The position numbers were made by a program, and so were the translations under genes. From Syntrophomonadaceae bacterium (GTDB lineage: Bacteria > Bacillota > Dethiobacteria > DTU022): a stretch of DNA of 64,000 nucleotides. Of the stretch, positions 36,691 to 45,765 are shown in pieces. Within the stretch, counting starts at the first letter, position 1. Each line of letters begins with the position of its first letter. The stretch lies in contig SKMK01000016.1 of assembly GCA_007121075.1 (NCBI GenBank), positions 1-64,000 on the forward strand, given 5' to 3'. The notes under the pieces were generated by a model that was not told the origin of the DNA, did no database searches, and was given only the letters and a program-made list of their open reading frames with translations.

Positions 36691-37422
36691 CTACCACCCC
36701 AAAAACATAAATAAGTAGACTAAAGGCAGGATTATAAATGAAGTGCCGAGGGGGACAGTCAAGGTGTCCAGGCCTTTTTTGGAGAATAGTTCCAGTACTC
36801 CGCCGAAAGGAGCGGCAATCAAAGCTATAATCAGGCTTGGCAGCCAGGATAAACCGGCATAAAAATACAGGGTCAGGAAAAGTGCCAGGCAGGCGGCGCC
36901 GATCATGGCCGCGGTGCCTTCGATAGTTTTTGCCTTTTCTATGTAGCGGTGGATAACTTTACGCCGCCCAAAAGCTTTTCCAACCAGGGCTGCGGCGGCA
37001 TCGCCAAATCCCCAGGCCATTACAGCAACGGCGGCGATGAAATGCCAGCTGGTTCCAAGCAGGCCCCAGAAAATAAAGATCAGCAGGCCAAAGCTCAGCT
37101 GGACATAAAGCAGCTGCTTTCTCAGTTCGCCCCTGCTCCGGGCCCGTTCCACAAATAATCTCTTGTAAAAAGGTGTTTTTTCAATCAGCATAAGAGCCGG
37201 GTAACCCAGTACCACTAGCAATAATGCGGCTCCGACGGCCGTGTACCAGGTGCTGAATAAATGGAGCAGTAAAAAAATTGAGAGGCTGTAGCCTACATGG
37301 TGAATTTTACGAACATATTCGGTTGGTATATCAAACCAGTATTTAAGTAAAACCGGCATCAAGGCTACGGCTATTAAATAGTAAGCCAACAGGATGACGG
37401 CCCCGATAAGATCGTTATTCAT
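36691..37422 (-). CDS. Polyprenol/phytol/diacylglycerol kinase-like membrane protein
   Basis: A 243-residue protein with about seven membrane helices. Motifs of the CTP-dependent lipid kinase family (SEC59, VTE5, Dgk1) are present: YVRKIHHVGYSL near residue 36, MAWGFGDAAAALVGKAFGRRK, KTIEGTAAMI, and LDTLTVPLGT. Such enzymes phosphorylate polyprenol, phytol or diacylglycerol. It forms a tight pair with the CDF-like gene. The lipid substrate cannot be assigned; isoprenol recycling is one option given the GGGP synthase elsewhere in the window. Confidence 0.75.
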   Translation of the reverse strand: MNNDLIGAVILLAYYLIAVALMPVLLKYWFDIPTEYVRKIHHVGYSLSIFLLLHLFSTWYTAVGAALLLVVLGYPALMLIEKTPFYKRLFVERARSRGELRKQLLYVQLSFGLLIFIFWGLLGTSWHFIAAVAVMAWGFGDAAAALVGKAFGRRKVIHRYIEKAKTIEGTAAMIGAACLALFLTLYFYAGLSWLPSLIIALIAAPFGGVLELFSKKGLDTLTVPLGTSFIILPLVYLFMFLGW

Positions 37423-37662
37423 TGTATAGTCCCCTTGTTAACTATTTGCCAAAGTCAAAGCCCGGGTCTGGCAGATCCGGCCCATATCTACAGGTGTACT
37501 TCCGGGTATTAAATATATTATAATAAATATTATATCAAAAAAGCCCTCCTATTAATACGCCCTGCAAAAAGCGTAAATTTAATCCTTTCCCCTGGCTGTG
37601 AAAAGATCTATAATTAAGCTGTAAGGTAAATAAAGGGCCTTGAAAGCGATTTAGACTACTAA

Positions 37663-37679
37663 TCCGGCTGGAAGCCGGA
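37663..37679 (+). promoter_or_regulatory. Leader hairpin before cooT-like gene
   Basis: Perfect 6-bp stem TCCGGC/GCCGGA with a five-base loop ends four bases before the GGGAGG ribosome binding site of the cooT-like gene. It could modulate ribosome access or stabilise the transcript. Confidence 0.4.
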
Positions 37680-37699
37680 GCCGGGAGGTTTGATTATCA

Positions 37700-37891
37700 A
37701 TGTGTATGATCACTTTATACAAGGGCAGTGCGAACGAAGAGAACAAAATAGCCGATAATATTACCAAGTACACCCTGGATTTGGAAGCAAAAAAGCTAAA
37801 GGTTTACCCTATGCTTAAGGAACCGCAGGAATTTACCATTGATAAGGGCCTGAGCTGGGATGAAAGCAATGATTCAATGATCATCGAATAA
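37700..37891 (+). CDS. CooT-family small nickel-binding protein
   Basis: A 63-residue protein beginning MCMITLYKG. Proteins of the CooT family (once annotated as small RNA-binding proteins) start with Met-Cys, and the cysteine at position 2 binds nickel in a dimer. The remaining beta-rich body and length match. In CO-oxidising bacteria CooT helps mature carbon monoxide dehydrogenase, but no CODH gene is near. GGGAGG precedes the ATG. The family assignment is by eye and moderate. Confidence 0.65.
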   Translation: MCMITLYKGSANEENKIADNITKYTLDLEAKKLKVYPMLKEPQEFTIDKGLSWDESNDSMIIE

Positions 37892-37982
37892 CCGTCCGTT
37901 TTAATTTAACCAGGGTTAACCCGGGCAGTTTAACAATGCGTTGAACTGCCTTATTGTTTTTAGCAGGGAATGGAGGAATGAC

Positions 37983-39380
37983 GTGGCTAATTTTCTTGCA
38001 GAAAGCCTGGGTAAAAAAGCGCAGGTAGCCTATGCCGGGGGGAGCGCCGCTTTTACGATGCTGGAAAGGCTGATTCTCCTTTATGTCCCTTTTTACTATC
38101 TGCCTCCCCGTGAGTACAACCTGCCCAACTTGATTCCGGAGGAAACCTTCCTGGGCCTGGCCACTGTTCTAGGGACGGCCCTGGCTCTGGGCAGAATCGT
38201 AGATGCCGCTGCCGATCCTGTTGTTGCTTCCATCAGCGATAACCTTCGCTTGCGCCAGGGCAGGCGCAAGCCCTTTTTGTTAATCAGTGCTTTGCCCCTG
38301 GCTGCTTTTACCATGTTCAGTTTTAATCCGCCATATGTCGGCCAGGAGCATCTTGTAAACGGAATCTGGCTGGCCCTGATGATGAGCCTGTTTTATCTTG
38401 CCTTTACTGCTTATGTAAACCCTTACCTGTCCCTGCTTTCGGAATTGGGACATACCGATGCCACCCGGATCAACCTGTCCACGCTGGTAGCCCTGATGGG
38501 CCTGGCGGGGATGGTCCTGATAACCGTCATTTTTCCTGAACTGGTCGGTCGAATCCAGGATGCCGGGATTAGTCTTCGTACTTCATACCGGATAGCTGTT
38601 GCCGGGGCGGCGGCGCCCGCCCTGGTTTTACTGCTGCTTGCCGGGCTAAGCTTTCATGAATCCAGGCATTGCCGGCCTGTTACTTCCGCTCCCCTGGGAA
38701 TGCGGGAATCACTGCTCCAGGCTTTGAAAGTGAGGCCGTTCCGCCGCTTTGTGCTCGGTGAAATTTTTATGCAGTTTTCTATGAACCTGGTCACCCTGGG
38801 CATGCTTTACTATACGGTAGTAATATTCCGGCAGGAACAGCGGTTTATGACCGTGCTGGCCGCCCTTGTTTTTGGCTCTGCCCTGCTGGCGTTTCCATTG
38901 ATTAATGCCGTGGCCAAGAAAAAAGGTAAAGTGAGCATTCTTACGGTTTCTGCATTGGTCCTGGCATTCTGCTCAATGGGTGTTTTCCTGCTCAGTTTTA
39001 ACATGACAGGTTTATCTTTTTACCTGGGAGTGGGCTTATTTGGCCTGGCCGGAATTCCAACAGCTGCCTTTAGTATCCTGGTCAATCCTACGATAGCTGA
39101 AATAGCCCGCTCACAGGCTGTGCAGACCGGAGGGCGCCGGGAGGCGATCTTTTTTGGCGCCCGGGCAGTACCTCTAAAAATAACCATAGCTGTTGCCGGT
39201 GGCGTATTTGGCTTTTTATTGTCCGCTTTTGGGCGGGATCTAGGAAACCCACTGGGGGTTCAGCTGACTCTGTTCCTGGTCGCTCTGGCCAGCATCGGAG
39301 CTTTCCTGGCTTTTCGCGGCTACCCGGAAAAAGAGGTCCAGGAAGCTCTGCAGGAAGAAGAAAAACTTTTCGGCAAATGA
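37983..39380 (+). CDS. MFS transporter, GPH (MelB/YicJ-like) type
   Basis: A 465-residue transporter with about twelve membrane helices. The segment GRIVDAAADPVVASISDNLRLRQGRRKPFLLI after the second helix matches the GPH cation-sugar symporter group (D-x-x-D-P with R-x-G-R-R-K-P). The GTG at 37983 after GGAGGA is preferred over the track's TTG/ATG region at 37941, giving an N-terminus MANFLAESLGKKAQVAYAGG typical of the group. Substrate, possibly a glycoside or glucuronide, is unknown. Confidence 0.82.
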   Translation: MANFLAESLGKKAQVAYAGGSAAFTMLERLILLYVPFYYLPPREYNLPNLIPEETFLGLATVLGTALALGRIVDAAADPVVASISDNLRLRQGRRKPFLLISALPLAAFTMFSFNPPYVGQEHLVNGIWLALMMSLFYLAFTAYVNPYLSLLSELGHTDATRINLSTLVALMGLAGMVLITVIFPELVGRIQDAGISLRTSYRIAVAGAAAPALVLLLLAGLSFHESRHCRPVTSAPLGMRESLLQALKVRPFRRFVLGEIFMQFSMNLVTLGMLYYTVVIFRQEQRFMTVLAALVFGSALLAFPLINAVAKKKGKVSILTVSALVLAFCSMGVFLLSFNMTGLSFYLGVGLFGLAGIPTAAFSILVNPTIAEIARSQAVQTGGRREAIFFGARAVPLKITIAVAGGVFGFLLSAFGRDLGNPLGVQLTLFLVALASIGAFLAFRGYPEKEVQEALQEEEKLFGK

Positions 39381-39462
39381 GCCTGAAATAGCCCTGATAA
39401 AGCCGGGTAGTGTGGATCAGACGAAGGTAGATATTTATTTATCCCGCCGGTTTAAAGATTTT

Positions 39463-40236
39463 TCAAGATTTCTTTTCTGCTACGAAAGTTAGCTTTTGAT
39501 CTGTGGTTTTTGCCTGTTCAAAACGAAAACTGGGGTGGATGCCGCAAACAATAAAACCGGCTTGTTCAAGCAATCTGGTTACCAATTCCGGATCATAGTC
39601 CTTTTCCAGGTGCTCCTCCCGGTATCTCCTGTAGAGGCCTTTATCAATTTCCTGGAAGACCGTCAGCCTGGCTGACCACAGGTTTTCATCGGCCCTGTAA
39701 GAGCTTTCCATGATCAATATAAGTTCTTCGAATTCAGCGCTGCAGGTGCTTTCCCTTCCGAGGCTGTAACGCAGGCCAGGCCGGGTCAAATCAAAAATAA
39801 AAAGTCCGCCCGGGTTCAGGATCTTGTTAATATTGTTTAGGGTAAGATAAATTTCTTCCTCATTTAAAATGTAGTTCAGGCCATCCTGGAATAATAAAGC
39901 AAGGTCAAATTGTCTGGGTAAGTCGAGGCGGCGAAGATCCTGCTGAAAAAAACCCACCTGGAGGTTGTCTTGAGCAGATTTTTGCCGGGCCAGTTTCAGC
40001 ATCCTTTCAGAGATATCCACCCCGGCTGCAAGGTAACCTCTGTGGGCAAATGGCAATGTTGAACTGCCTGTGCCGCAGGCCAGGTCAACCACTTCCTGGG
40101 ATTCTTTGCTATTCTTATTTAGCAGCTCCTCAACATAATCGGCCCATCCATCATAGTCAACCGAGCACATAATTCGGTCATAGATTTCGGCAAAAGAGCC
40201 GTATGGCTCGCTGTCATTTTTCCATTCAGAATTCAT
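39463..40236 (-). CDS. Class I SAM-dependent methyltransferase
   Basis: A 257-residue methyltransferase with motif I VVDLACGTGSST near residue 50, motif II AAGVDISERMLKLAR, and the later LNPGGLFIFDLTRPG strand. The N-terminal YGSFAEIYDRIM is shared with the methyltransferase type 11/25 group seen in many Firmicutes. No substrate can be given. It is divergent from the small membrane protein gene at 40391. Confidence 0.88.
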   Translation of the reverse strand: MNSEWKNDSEPYGSFAEIYDRIMCSVDYDGWADYVEELLNKNSKESQEVVDLACGTGSSTLPFAHRGYLAAGVDISERMLKLARQKSAQDNLQVGFFQQDLRRLDLPRQFDLALLFQDGLNYILNEEEIYLTLNNINKILNPGGLFIFDLTRPGLRYSLGRESTCSAEFEELILIMESSYRADENLWSARLTVFQEIDKGLYRRYREEHLEKDYDPELVTRLLEQAGFIVCGIHPSFRFEQAKTTDQKLTFVAEKKS

Positions 40237-40276
40237 CCCTAAATATTCCCTCCATCAGGGTATTATAAGCAGATAA

Positions 40277-40305
40277 TTGACATAAGTTAGGTATACCTAT
40301 ATGAT
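40277..40305 (+). promoter_or_regulatory. Strong promoter with palindromic operator
   Basis: Perfect -35 TTGACA (40277-40282), exact 17-base spacer and TATGAT -10 (40300-40305). The spacer holds the perfect 12-base palindrome TAGGTATACCTA (40288-40299), placed where a repressor or MerR-type activator would act. It drives the small gene at 40391. A leader stem (40309-40316 with 40332-40339) follows. Confidence 0.75.
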
Positions 40306-40390
40306 TTATGCAGGCAGTTTTTTGCGTATATTGTCTGCACCAGTTCAGCTTTTAAAACAGGAGCAGATATCGGGAAAGGAGGTATAAAAA

Positions 40391-40570
40391 ATGCTCCATA
40401 GCTATTTAAGGCAATATTTTTCTGAGGACAATAAACAGATCTTTAAATATATTGGTATAGCATTTGTAATTATCGCTTACCTGACCATAATTGAAGTAGT
40501 AGCTCCACCGGTCATATTCGACCTTGATTTTTCTGCCCTGCGCATACCTGTATCATGGTCTCTACCATAA
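40391..40570 (+). CDS. Small membrane protein, 59 residues (not in the ORF track)
   Basis: Reading from the ATG at 40391 gives 59 residues starting MLHSYLRQYFSEDNKQIFKY, then a hydrophobic helix (IGIAFVIIAYLTIIEVVAPPVIF) and a short tail ending at TAA. AAAGGAGGT lies eight bases upstream, one of the strongest ribosome binding sites in the window. A near-consensus promoter with a 12-bp palindrome lies upstream. It has no recognisable homologue that I can name. It is convergent with the iron alcohol dehydrogenase gene, 27 bases away. Confidence 0.65.
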   Translation: MLHSYLRQYFSEDNKQIFKYIGIAFVIIAYLTIIEVVAPPVIFDLDFSALRIPVSWSLP

Positions 40571-40597
40571 AGATACCCTTGATAAGGCCTGTCCATC

Positions 40598-41758
40598 TTA
40601 GTTTTTATAACAATCCTGCAGGATCTTGTAATAATCCTCCTTATTGATAGAGCGGCAGTTGCTTGGCGTGGAACCATTTATTTCCGATATCTCGGCCAGG
40701 TACTCGAAATCTTTTGGGTCCACCCCTTCAAGGTTGCTGAACCTGGGAATGCCGATTTCTATAGATAATTCAGCCAGCTTTTCAACCAGGAGCCTCGATG
40801 CTTCTTCTGCTTTTAGTTGACCTGTTTTCAGGCCGCAGGCCGAAGCGATCCGGGCATGGCGCCGGGGGTCGGCTTCGGCGTTAAATGCTGTTACCGCCGG
40901 CAAAAATACCGAGTTGGCTGTGCCGTGCGGGGTGTCATAAAGGCTGCCAAGGGCTTCCGCCAGGCAGTGAACGGCTCCTACATCGGAGTGGGAAAAAGCG
41001 ATCCCGGCCATGACAGAACCGATCATCATATCATTACGGGCCTGTTTGTTGCTATCGTCTCTTACAACAGCAGGCAGGGCGGGATAGATTCTTTCAATTG
41101 CGGCAAGGGCCAAAGCATCTGAACAAGGGTTGGCTTCCCGGCAGGTATAAGCTTCGATGGCGTGAATCAGGGCGTCCATACCCGTGGAAGCTGTCAGGCC
41201 TGCAGGCAGGGAGTAGGTGGTTTCAGGATCAACCAGGGCCAGCCCGGGGGCAAGCATTACATCTTTTACCGACATTTTAAATTTTCTTTTTGTGTCGGTG
41301 ATAACTGCAGACCGGGTTACTTCTGAGCCGGTTCCCGCTGTGGTTGGTACACAAACCAGGGGTGTTACAGCTCCGGGAACAGTGCCCTCTCCTTCATAGG
41401 AGGCAAGCGCCCCGCCGTAAACCTGCAAAAGAGCAATTGCCTTGGCTGAATCAATGACTGAGCCCCCGCCAACAGCGACAATGATATCAGCATTGAAGTG
41501 TCTCGCTTCTGCTCCCCCGGCCTCACAGTCTCTATCTATCGGGTTGGGCCTGACTTTTTCAAATATGAAACATTCAAAATTTGCTTCAGCCAGGGAAGAT
41601 ACAACCTGTTCCGCAATCCCGGCTTTCTTAACCCCGGGATCAGTCACAACAAATGCTTTTCTACCGCTTGTTATTTCTCTTATGAACTCCCCGCTCTTTT
41701 TTAATAGCCCTGTTTCGACCTCGATCCGGGTGGGCAGGTTAAAACCATATTTTTTCAA
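40598..41758 (-). CDS. Iron-containing alcohol dehydrogenase
   Basis: A 386-residue group III alcohol dehydrogenase. NAD-binding GGGSVIDSAKAIALL lies near residue 97. The metal ligands are an Asp and a His in GMDALIHAIEAYT, a His in GAVHCLAEALG and a His in YDTPHGTANSVFLP. It reduces aldehydes or oxidises alcohols; the substrate is open. It begins with TTG after GGAG. An MFS gene follows upstream on the same strand, 59 bases away, and may be co-transcribed. Confidence 0.93.
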   Translation of the reverse strand: MKKYGFNLPTRIEVETGLLKKSGEFIREITSGRKAFVVTDPGVKKAGIAEQVVSSLAEANFECFIFEKVRPNPIDRDCEAGGAEARHFNADIIVAVGGGSVIDSAKAIALLQVYGGALASYEGEGTVPGAVTPLVCVPTTAGTGSEVTRSAVITDTKRKFKMSVKDVMLAPGLALVDPETTYSLPAGLTASTGMDALIHAIEAYTCREANPCSDALALAAIERIYPALPAVVRDDSNKQARNDMMIGSVMAGIAFSHSDVGAVHCLAEALGSLYDTPHGTANSVFLPAVTAFNAEADPRRHARIASACGLKTGQLKAEEASRLLVEKLAELSIEIGIPRFSNLEGVDPKDFEYLAEISEINGSTPSNCRSINKEDYYKILQDCYKN

Positions 41759-41817
41759 CTTGATCAGCGCTCCTTGTTTATATATTTCGTTTTATTGTTT
41801 ATGCTTTCCTTTAAAAT

Positions 41818-43131
41818 TCATGCTTTCTTTTCTTCAACCAGGTAAGCTGAGAGGAAAGCCAGGGTGATTAGCAGGGTGGAAAATAAAATAACCTGCTGGT
41901 AAACCGGCCAGGGGTAGCTCATAATACCATTAACATACTGGCCCTGCCAGCCCTTTTCCAGGATCTGTCCGACTACGAGCTGAGCTATTGCGGCTCCTAC
42001 AAAACCACCGCTGTTTGCAATACCGACCGCCACTCCTGAATATTTAGGATTCTGCAGCTCCCTGGATAAAACCATGGTTAGGATAAGGCTGGGTGTAAAA
42101 AACCCAATTACAAAAAGAACCGGGTAGAGTAAAATCCCGGCTTTGCCATTAAGATAGGGTAAAAACAGGAAAGCAGCGGTAAACATAGCAAGGAAAACGC
42201 AGGATATTAACAGGACCGGCCTTCTTCTTTCACCCATCCGGTCCGACAGGTGGCCCAACAAAGGCCCTCCAAGCATGTAGCTTATTCCGAGAAAAGTAAT
42301 GAAAAAAGAAGCCTGGCTGACCGTGTAACCTGCTTCCCCTACCAGAAAAGGATAGCTCCAGATGCCGATAAATGCTGCATAGGGGCCGTAGATGCCGAAG
42401 TGGCATAAAAATAACAGCCAACCCGATTTTTGCTTTAAAACTGTGGCAGCCCCGGCAAGGTCGGTTTTGTTTTTCCTGTTGCTTGATTTCAGCTGATTGG
42501 GGGTTGGCCTGTTGCCGCCCATCCTGTTAACCGGATCCCTGGTAAAAATGAGGTTGCCCAGCAGTAAAAGAAATGAACAGATTGCCAGCAGGTATATCAT
42601 TTCCCGCCAGCCCAGACGGGTGACCCCGGCCATAAAAGGGGACCCGGCCAAGATAACTCCAAAGCTGGCGGCAACAGCACCGAAGCCGGCTAAAAAGGCA
42701 AAAATCCGGCCCGAAAAATGAATTCCCTGCACTTTTAATAAAGAGCCCCATATAAAAGCGGCGCCAAAACTGATCATCATCCTTCCCCAGAAGAGCTGGT
42801 CGAAAGTTGTGGCGGCTGCAAAAAAGAGGGTGCCAATAGTCATCATTAATAACGAAAAAGTGGCTATCTTCCGCGGGCCAAATAGATCAATAGCCATTCC
42901 CGCCGGAACCTGCATCAGGGGGTAGAGATAAAAATATGATGATGAAAGCAGGGCAAAACCGGCGCTGCTGATGGCGAAAGTTTCGGTAAAAATATCCTGC
43001 AGCCCGGCGGTGACAAACCTGTGCAGTACGACCAGGACAAAGCCAAAAAATAAAACCATCCAGCTTAAAACGGGATAATAGTTATTAACTCTTTTTTTTT
43101 CTAAAAGTATTTTTGTACGACCTTTTTCCAT
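41818..43131 (-). CDS. MFS transporter
   Basis: A transporter of about 437 residues with twelve hydrophobic segments. The N-terminal part includes FYLYPLMQVPAGMAIDLFGPRKIATFSLL, the MFS loop 2-3 motif, and LGGPLLGHLSDRMGERRRPVLLI is the equivalent in the second half. A cytoplasmic loop (NPVNRMGG ... NRKNKTDL) separates the halves. The track starts at 43167 without a ribosome binding site; the ATG at 43131 is my choice but its spacing to GGAGGGG is long, so the start is uncertain. Substrate unknown, possibly an organic anion. Confidence 0.85.
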   Translation of the reverse strand: MEKGRTKILLEKKRVNNYYPVLSWMVLFFGFVLVVLHRFVTAGLQDIFTETFAISSAGFALLSSSYFYLYPLMQVPAGMAIDLFGPRKIATFSLLMMTIGTLFFAAATTFDQLFWGRMMISFGAAFIWGSLLKVQGIHFSGRIFAFLAGFGAVAASFGVILAGSPFMAGVTRLGWREMIYLLAICSFLLLLGNLIFTRDPVNRMGGNRPTPNQLKSSNRKNKTDLAGAATVLKQKSGWLLFLCHFGIYGPYAAFIGIWSYPFLVGEAGYTVSQASFFITFLGISYMLGGPLLGHLSDRMGERRRPVLLISCVFLAMFTAAFLFLPYLNGKAGILLYPVLFVIGFFTPSLILTMVLSRELQNPKYSGVAVGIANSGGFVGAAIAQLVVGQILEKGWQGQYVNGIMSYPWPVYQQVILFSTLLITLAFLSAYLVEEKKA

Positions 43132-43439
43132 AATCAATATAATGAAAACCCCTCCGGCGGATTTCATAAGATACTATATCACAGCGGTTATTCTTTTACC
43201 AAATTGGTCCAAACTCAGCTGGCTTCCGCTGATGGCTGGCCCGGAATTAGACAATCATGGTGGAGATGTGCTATACGATAGCCTTGGAGCTAATAGAAAA
43301 GGAAATAAGGCCTTTCAGTTGAATGTTAAAGTTGCCTGGCTTATATCTAACCGATATAAGTAAACCCTGGTAACCGCTGTTTGATGCGGTTTACTGCCGG
43401 TATACTTAAAAGGAACAAGAAACGGGTGAAATAATAGCG

Positions 43440-44480
43440 ATGATTATGGTTATTTGGCTGGGAATTATCCTTTGTTTGTCCCAGTCGGCAATGTTATCCG
43501 GGTTAAACCTGGCATTTTTTAGCATTAGCAAGCTGCGGCTGGAAATGGAAGCAGGTAATAACGATCGCCATGCCCAGCGAATCCTGGCTTTAAGGGAAGA
43601 CTCCAACTTTTTGCTGGTGACTATACTCTGGGCCAATGTGGCAGTAAATGTGCTCCTGGCCCTGCTTTCTGGTTCTGTCCTCACTGGTTTAATGGCTTTT
43701 CTGTTTTCCACGGTAGTTATTACAATCGTAGGTGAAATCATTCCCCAGGCTTACTTTTCCAGGCATGCCCTGAAGGTGGGCTCTTTACTTTCACCGCTCC
43801 TCCGCTTTTACCAGTTGCTGCTCTATCCTGTCGCCAAACCGACGGCCCTGGTGCTGGACAGGTGGTTGGGCAGGGAAGCCATCCCTTATTTCAAGGAAAA
43901 AGATCTGCGGGAACTGATCAGTCTGCATATGGATTCACTAGATACTGACATAGAAAAGATGGAAGGAAGGGGGGCGCTGAATTTCCTGGCCCTGGACGAT
44001 CTGCCCCTGGCTGAAGAAGGGGAGGTTATTGATACGGATAGCATTATTACCCTGGACTTTGAAGGGAGCCGGCCGCTATTTCCGAAGATCAAATCAAGCC
44101 CTGAAGATGAATTCTTGAGGCAGGTGGAAGTTTCCGGTAAAAAGTGGATTGTCCTGCTGGATCCGGCCGGTGAGCCCAGGATGGTTTTAAACTCCGATAA
44201 ATTTATCCGCAATGTTCTATTCGACATGGCCCGCTTTAACCCTTACTGGCACTGTCACCGTCCAATTATTATCAGGGATGAGAATACTCCTCTCGGTAAT
44301 GTAATCCCCCGACTTAAAGTCAACCCCCGGCATGGTGAAGACGATGTAATTGATGAAGACATAGTGCTGCTCTGGGGAAAACAGAAAAAAGTGATTACCG
44401 GTTCGGATATTCTGGGCCGGTTGTTACGAGGGATCGTTCAAAACGAGGCTGTAACATTTAAGAAGAGAATAACCGGGTAA
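43440..44480 (+). CDS. DUF21/CNNM-type membrane protein with CBS-like region
   Basis: A 346-residue protein. The N-terminal half is a DUF21 (CNNM) membrane domain with SQSAMLSGLNLAFFSISKLRLEMEAGN, NVLLALLSGSV, and VGEIIPQAYFSRHALKVG, where the Gly-Glu-Ile-Ile-Pro-Gln motif is diagnostic. The C-terminal half looks like a weak CBS pair (WIVLLDPAGEPRMVLNSDKFIRN; LLWGKQKKVITGSDILGRLLRG). Related proteins move or regulate magnesium or sodium. It lacks the final CorC_HlyC domain. Confidence 0.85.
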   Translation: MIMVIWLGIILCLSQSAMLSGLNLAFFSISKLRLEMEAGNNDRHAQRILALREDSNFLLVTILWANVAVNVLLALLSGSVLTGLMAFLFSTVVITIVGEIIPQAYFSRHALKVGSLLSPLLRFYQLLLYPVAKPTALVLDRWLGREAIPYFKEKDLRELISLHMDSLDTDIEKMEGRGALNFLALDDLPLAEEGEVIDTDSIITLDFEGSRPLFPKIKSSPEDEFLRQVEVSGKKWIVLLDPAGEPRMVLNSDKFIRNVLFDMARFNPYWHCHRPIIIRDENTPLGNVIPRLKVNPRHGEDDVIDEDIVLLWGKQKKVITGSDILGRLLRGIVQNEAVTFKKRITG

Positions 44481-44647
44481 CACCGAAACCAAATTGATCA
44501 TGTCTCTTCCAGACAAGATCTTTATACAATATCTTTTTAGCCAGATTCATTAAGCAGCGGTTTATTGTAAAGTTAAGGGCGTGATAAAAAAGTTAGTTAA
44601 TGTTATATTATTAAAAAAAGCTGTATGGTAACCGGGAGGGTTATATC

Positions 44648-45712
44648 ATGAAACGCCGGATTTTCATAAAGAAGCTGTTAGGCTGGCTGGCCGCAATTTT
44701 TGTATTTGTAGGTTTGGGGGGCCTTGCTTATCGCTTACTTAGTGACGAGGAAGAAGTTGCTCCTGGAGAAGTTGAGGAACATGATATTGAAGTGGGAGAA
44801 GAGAGACCGGAAGAAGAGGATAAAAAGAAAGACGATAATGAAGAAGCCAAACCGGAGGAGGAAGATGAAATGGTTCCCCGCAGGGCACTGGGCAAAACCG
44901 GATATGCAGTTTCTCTTTTCAGTCTGGGTGGTGAAGCGACTGTGGAGCAGTCAGGCCAGGCGGATGAAGCCGAAGCGATTATCAACCGGGCTATCGATAA
45001 AGGGGTCAACTATATTGATACCGCCCCGACATACGGCGGAGGCGGTAGTGAGAGCAATATTGGCCGGGTAATGGACTACCGCCGTGATGAAGTGTTTTTG
45101 GCCACCAAAACCGGCGACCGCAGTTATGATGGAACCATGCGCCTGATTGAACAAAGTTTGAAACGCCTGCGCACTGATCATCTCGATCTTTATCAACTCC
45201 ACAATGTCCGGACTGCAACAGATCTGGAAGGCATATTTGCAGCTGGTGGGGCTATTAAAGCCCTGGAAAAGCTTAAAGACGAAAAGGTAATTCGCTATAC
45301 CGGGATAACCGGCCACAAGAATCCAGATGTCCTGCTGCAGGGCATCAACGAATACCCCTTTGACTGCCTTTTAATGAGCTTTAATGCCGGTGATGTACAC
45401 TATGATTCTTTTAAAGAAAATCTGCTCCAGGAAGCTGTAAATAAAGAAATGGGTATTATAGCGATGAAAGTAACTGCCAGGGGACGAATTTTCCAGGAAG
45501 GCGGTCTCCAGAATATGAAGCAAGCCCTGGATTATGTTTTTTCTTTCCCGATCAGTACAGCCATCGTCGGTATTTCAAATCAGTCAGAAGTGGATGAAAA
45601 TGCCCGGATTGCCGCTGATTTTGAGAAGCTGCCGGATGATGAAATCAAGCGTCTGGAGGAACTGGTTAAGCCGTACGAACAGGAGGCCAACTTTTTCAAA
45701 TACCACTGGTAG
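44648..45712 (+). CDS. Aldo/keto reductase with Tat-like N-terminal anchor
   Basis: A 354-residue protein in three parts: a Tat-like N-terminal segment MKRRIFIKKLLGWLAAIFVFVGLGG, a strongly acidic linker of about 45 residues rich in Glu and Asp, and an aldo/keto reductase barrel. The catalytic set is visible: Asp in YIDTAPTYG, Tyr in the same motif, Lys in LATKTGD and His in YQLHN. NADPH-dependent barrels are normally cytosolic, so an exported or membrane-tethered form is unusual; Tat export would allow a cofactor-loaded fold. GGGAGGG precedes the ATG. Confidence 0.88.
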   Translation: MKRRIFIKKLLGWLAAIFVFVGLGGLAYRLLSDEEEVAPGEVEEHDIEVGEERPEEEDKKKDDNEEAKPEEEDEMVPRRALGKTGYAVSLFSLGGEATVEQSGQADEAEAIINRAIDKGVNYIDTAPTYGGGGSESNIGRVMDYRRDEVFLATKTGDRSYDGTMRLIEQSLKRLRTDHLDLYQLHNVRTATDLEGIFAAGGAIKALEKLKDEKVIRYTGITGHKNPDVLLQGINEYPFDCLLMSFNAGDVHYDSFKENLLQEAVNKEMGIIAMKVTARGRIFQEGGLQNMKQALDYVFSFPISTAIVGISNQSEVDENARIAADFEKLPDDEIKRLEELVKPYEQEANFFKYHW

Positions 45713-45765
45713 ATAAGGAAAAAACTCACAATGTAAGCCGGCAGGCAATATAATATCCCTGACTG

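Noticed and set aside
43142-43363. 73-residue ORF between the MFS and DUF21 genes
   Set aside because: No ribosome binding site; it reads across the divergent promoter region and has no motif.
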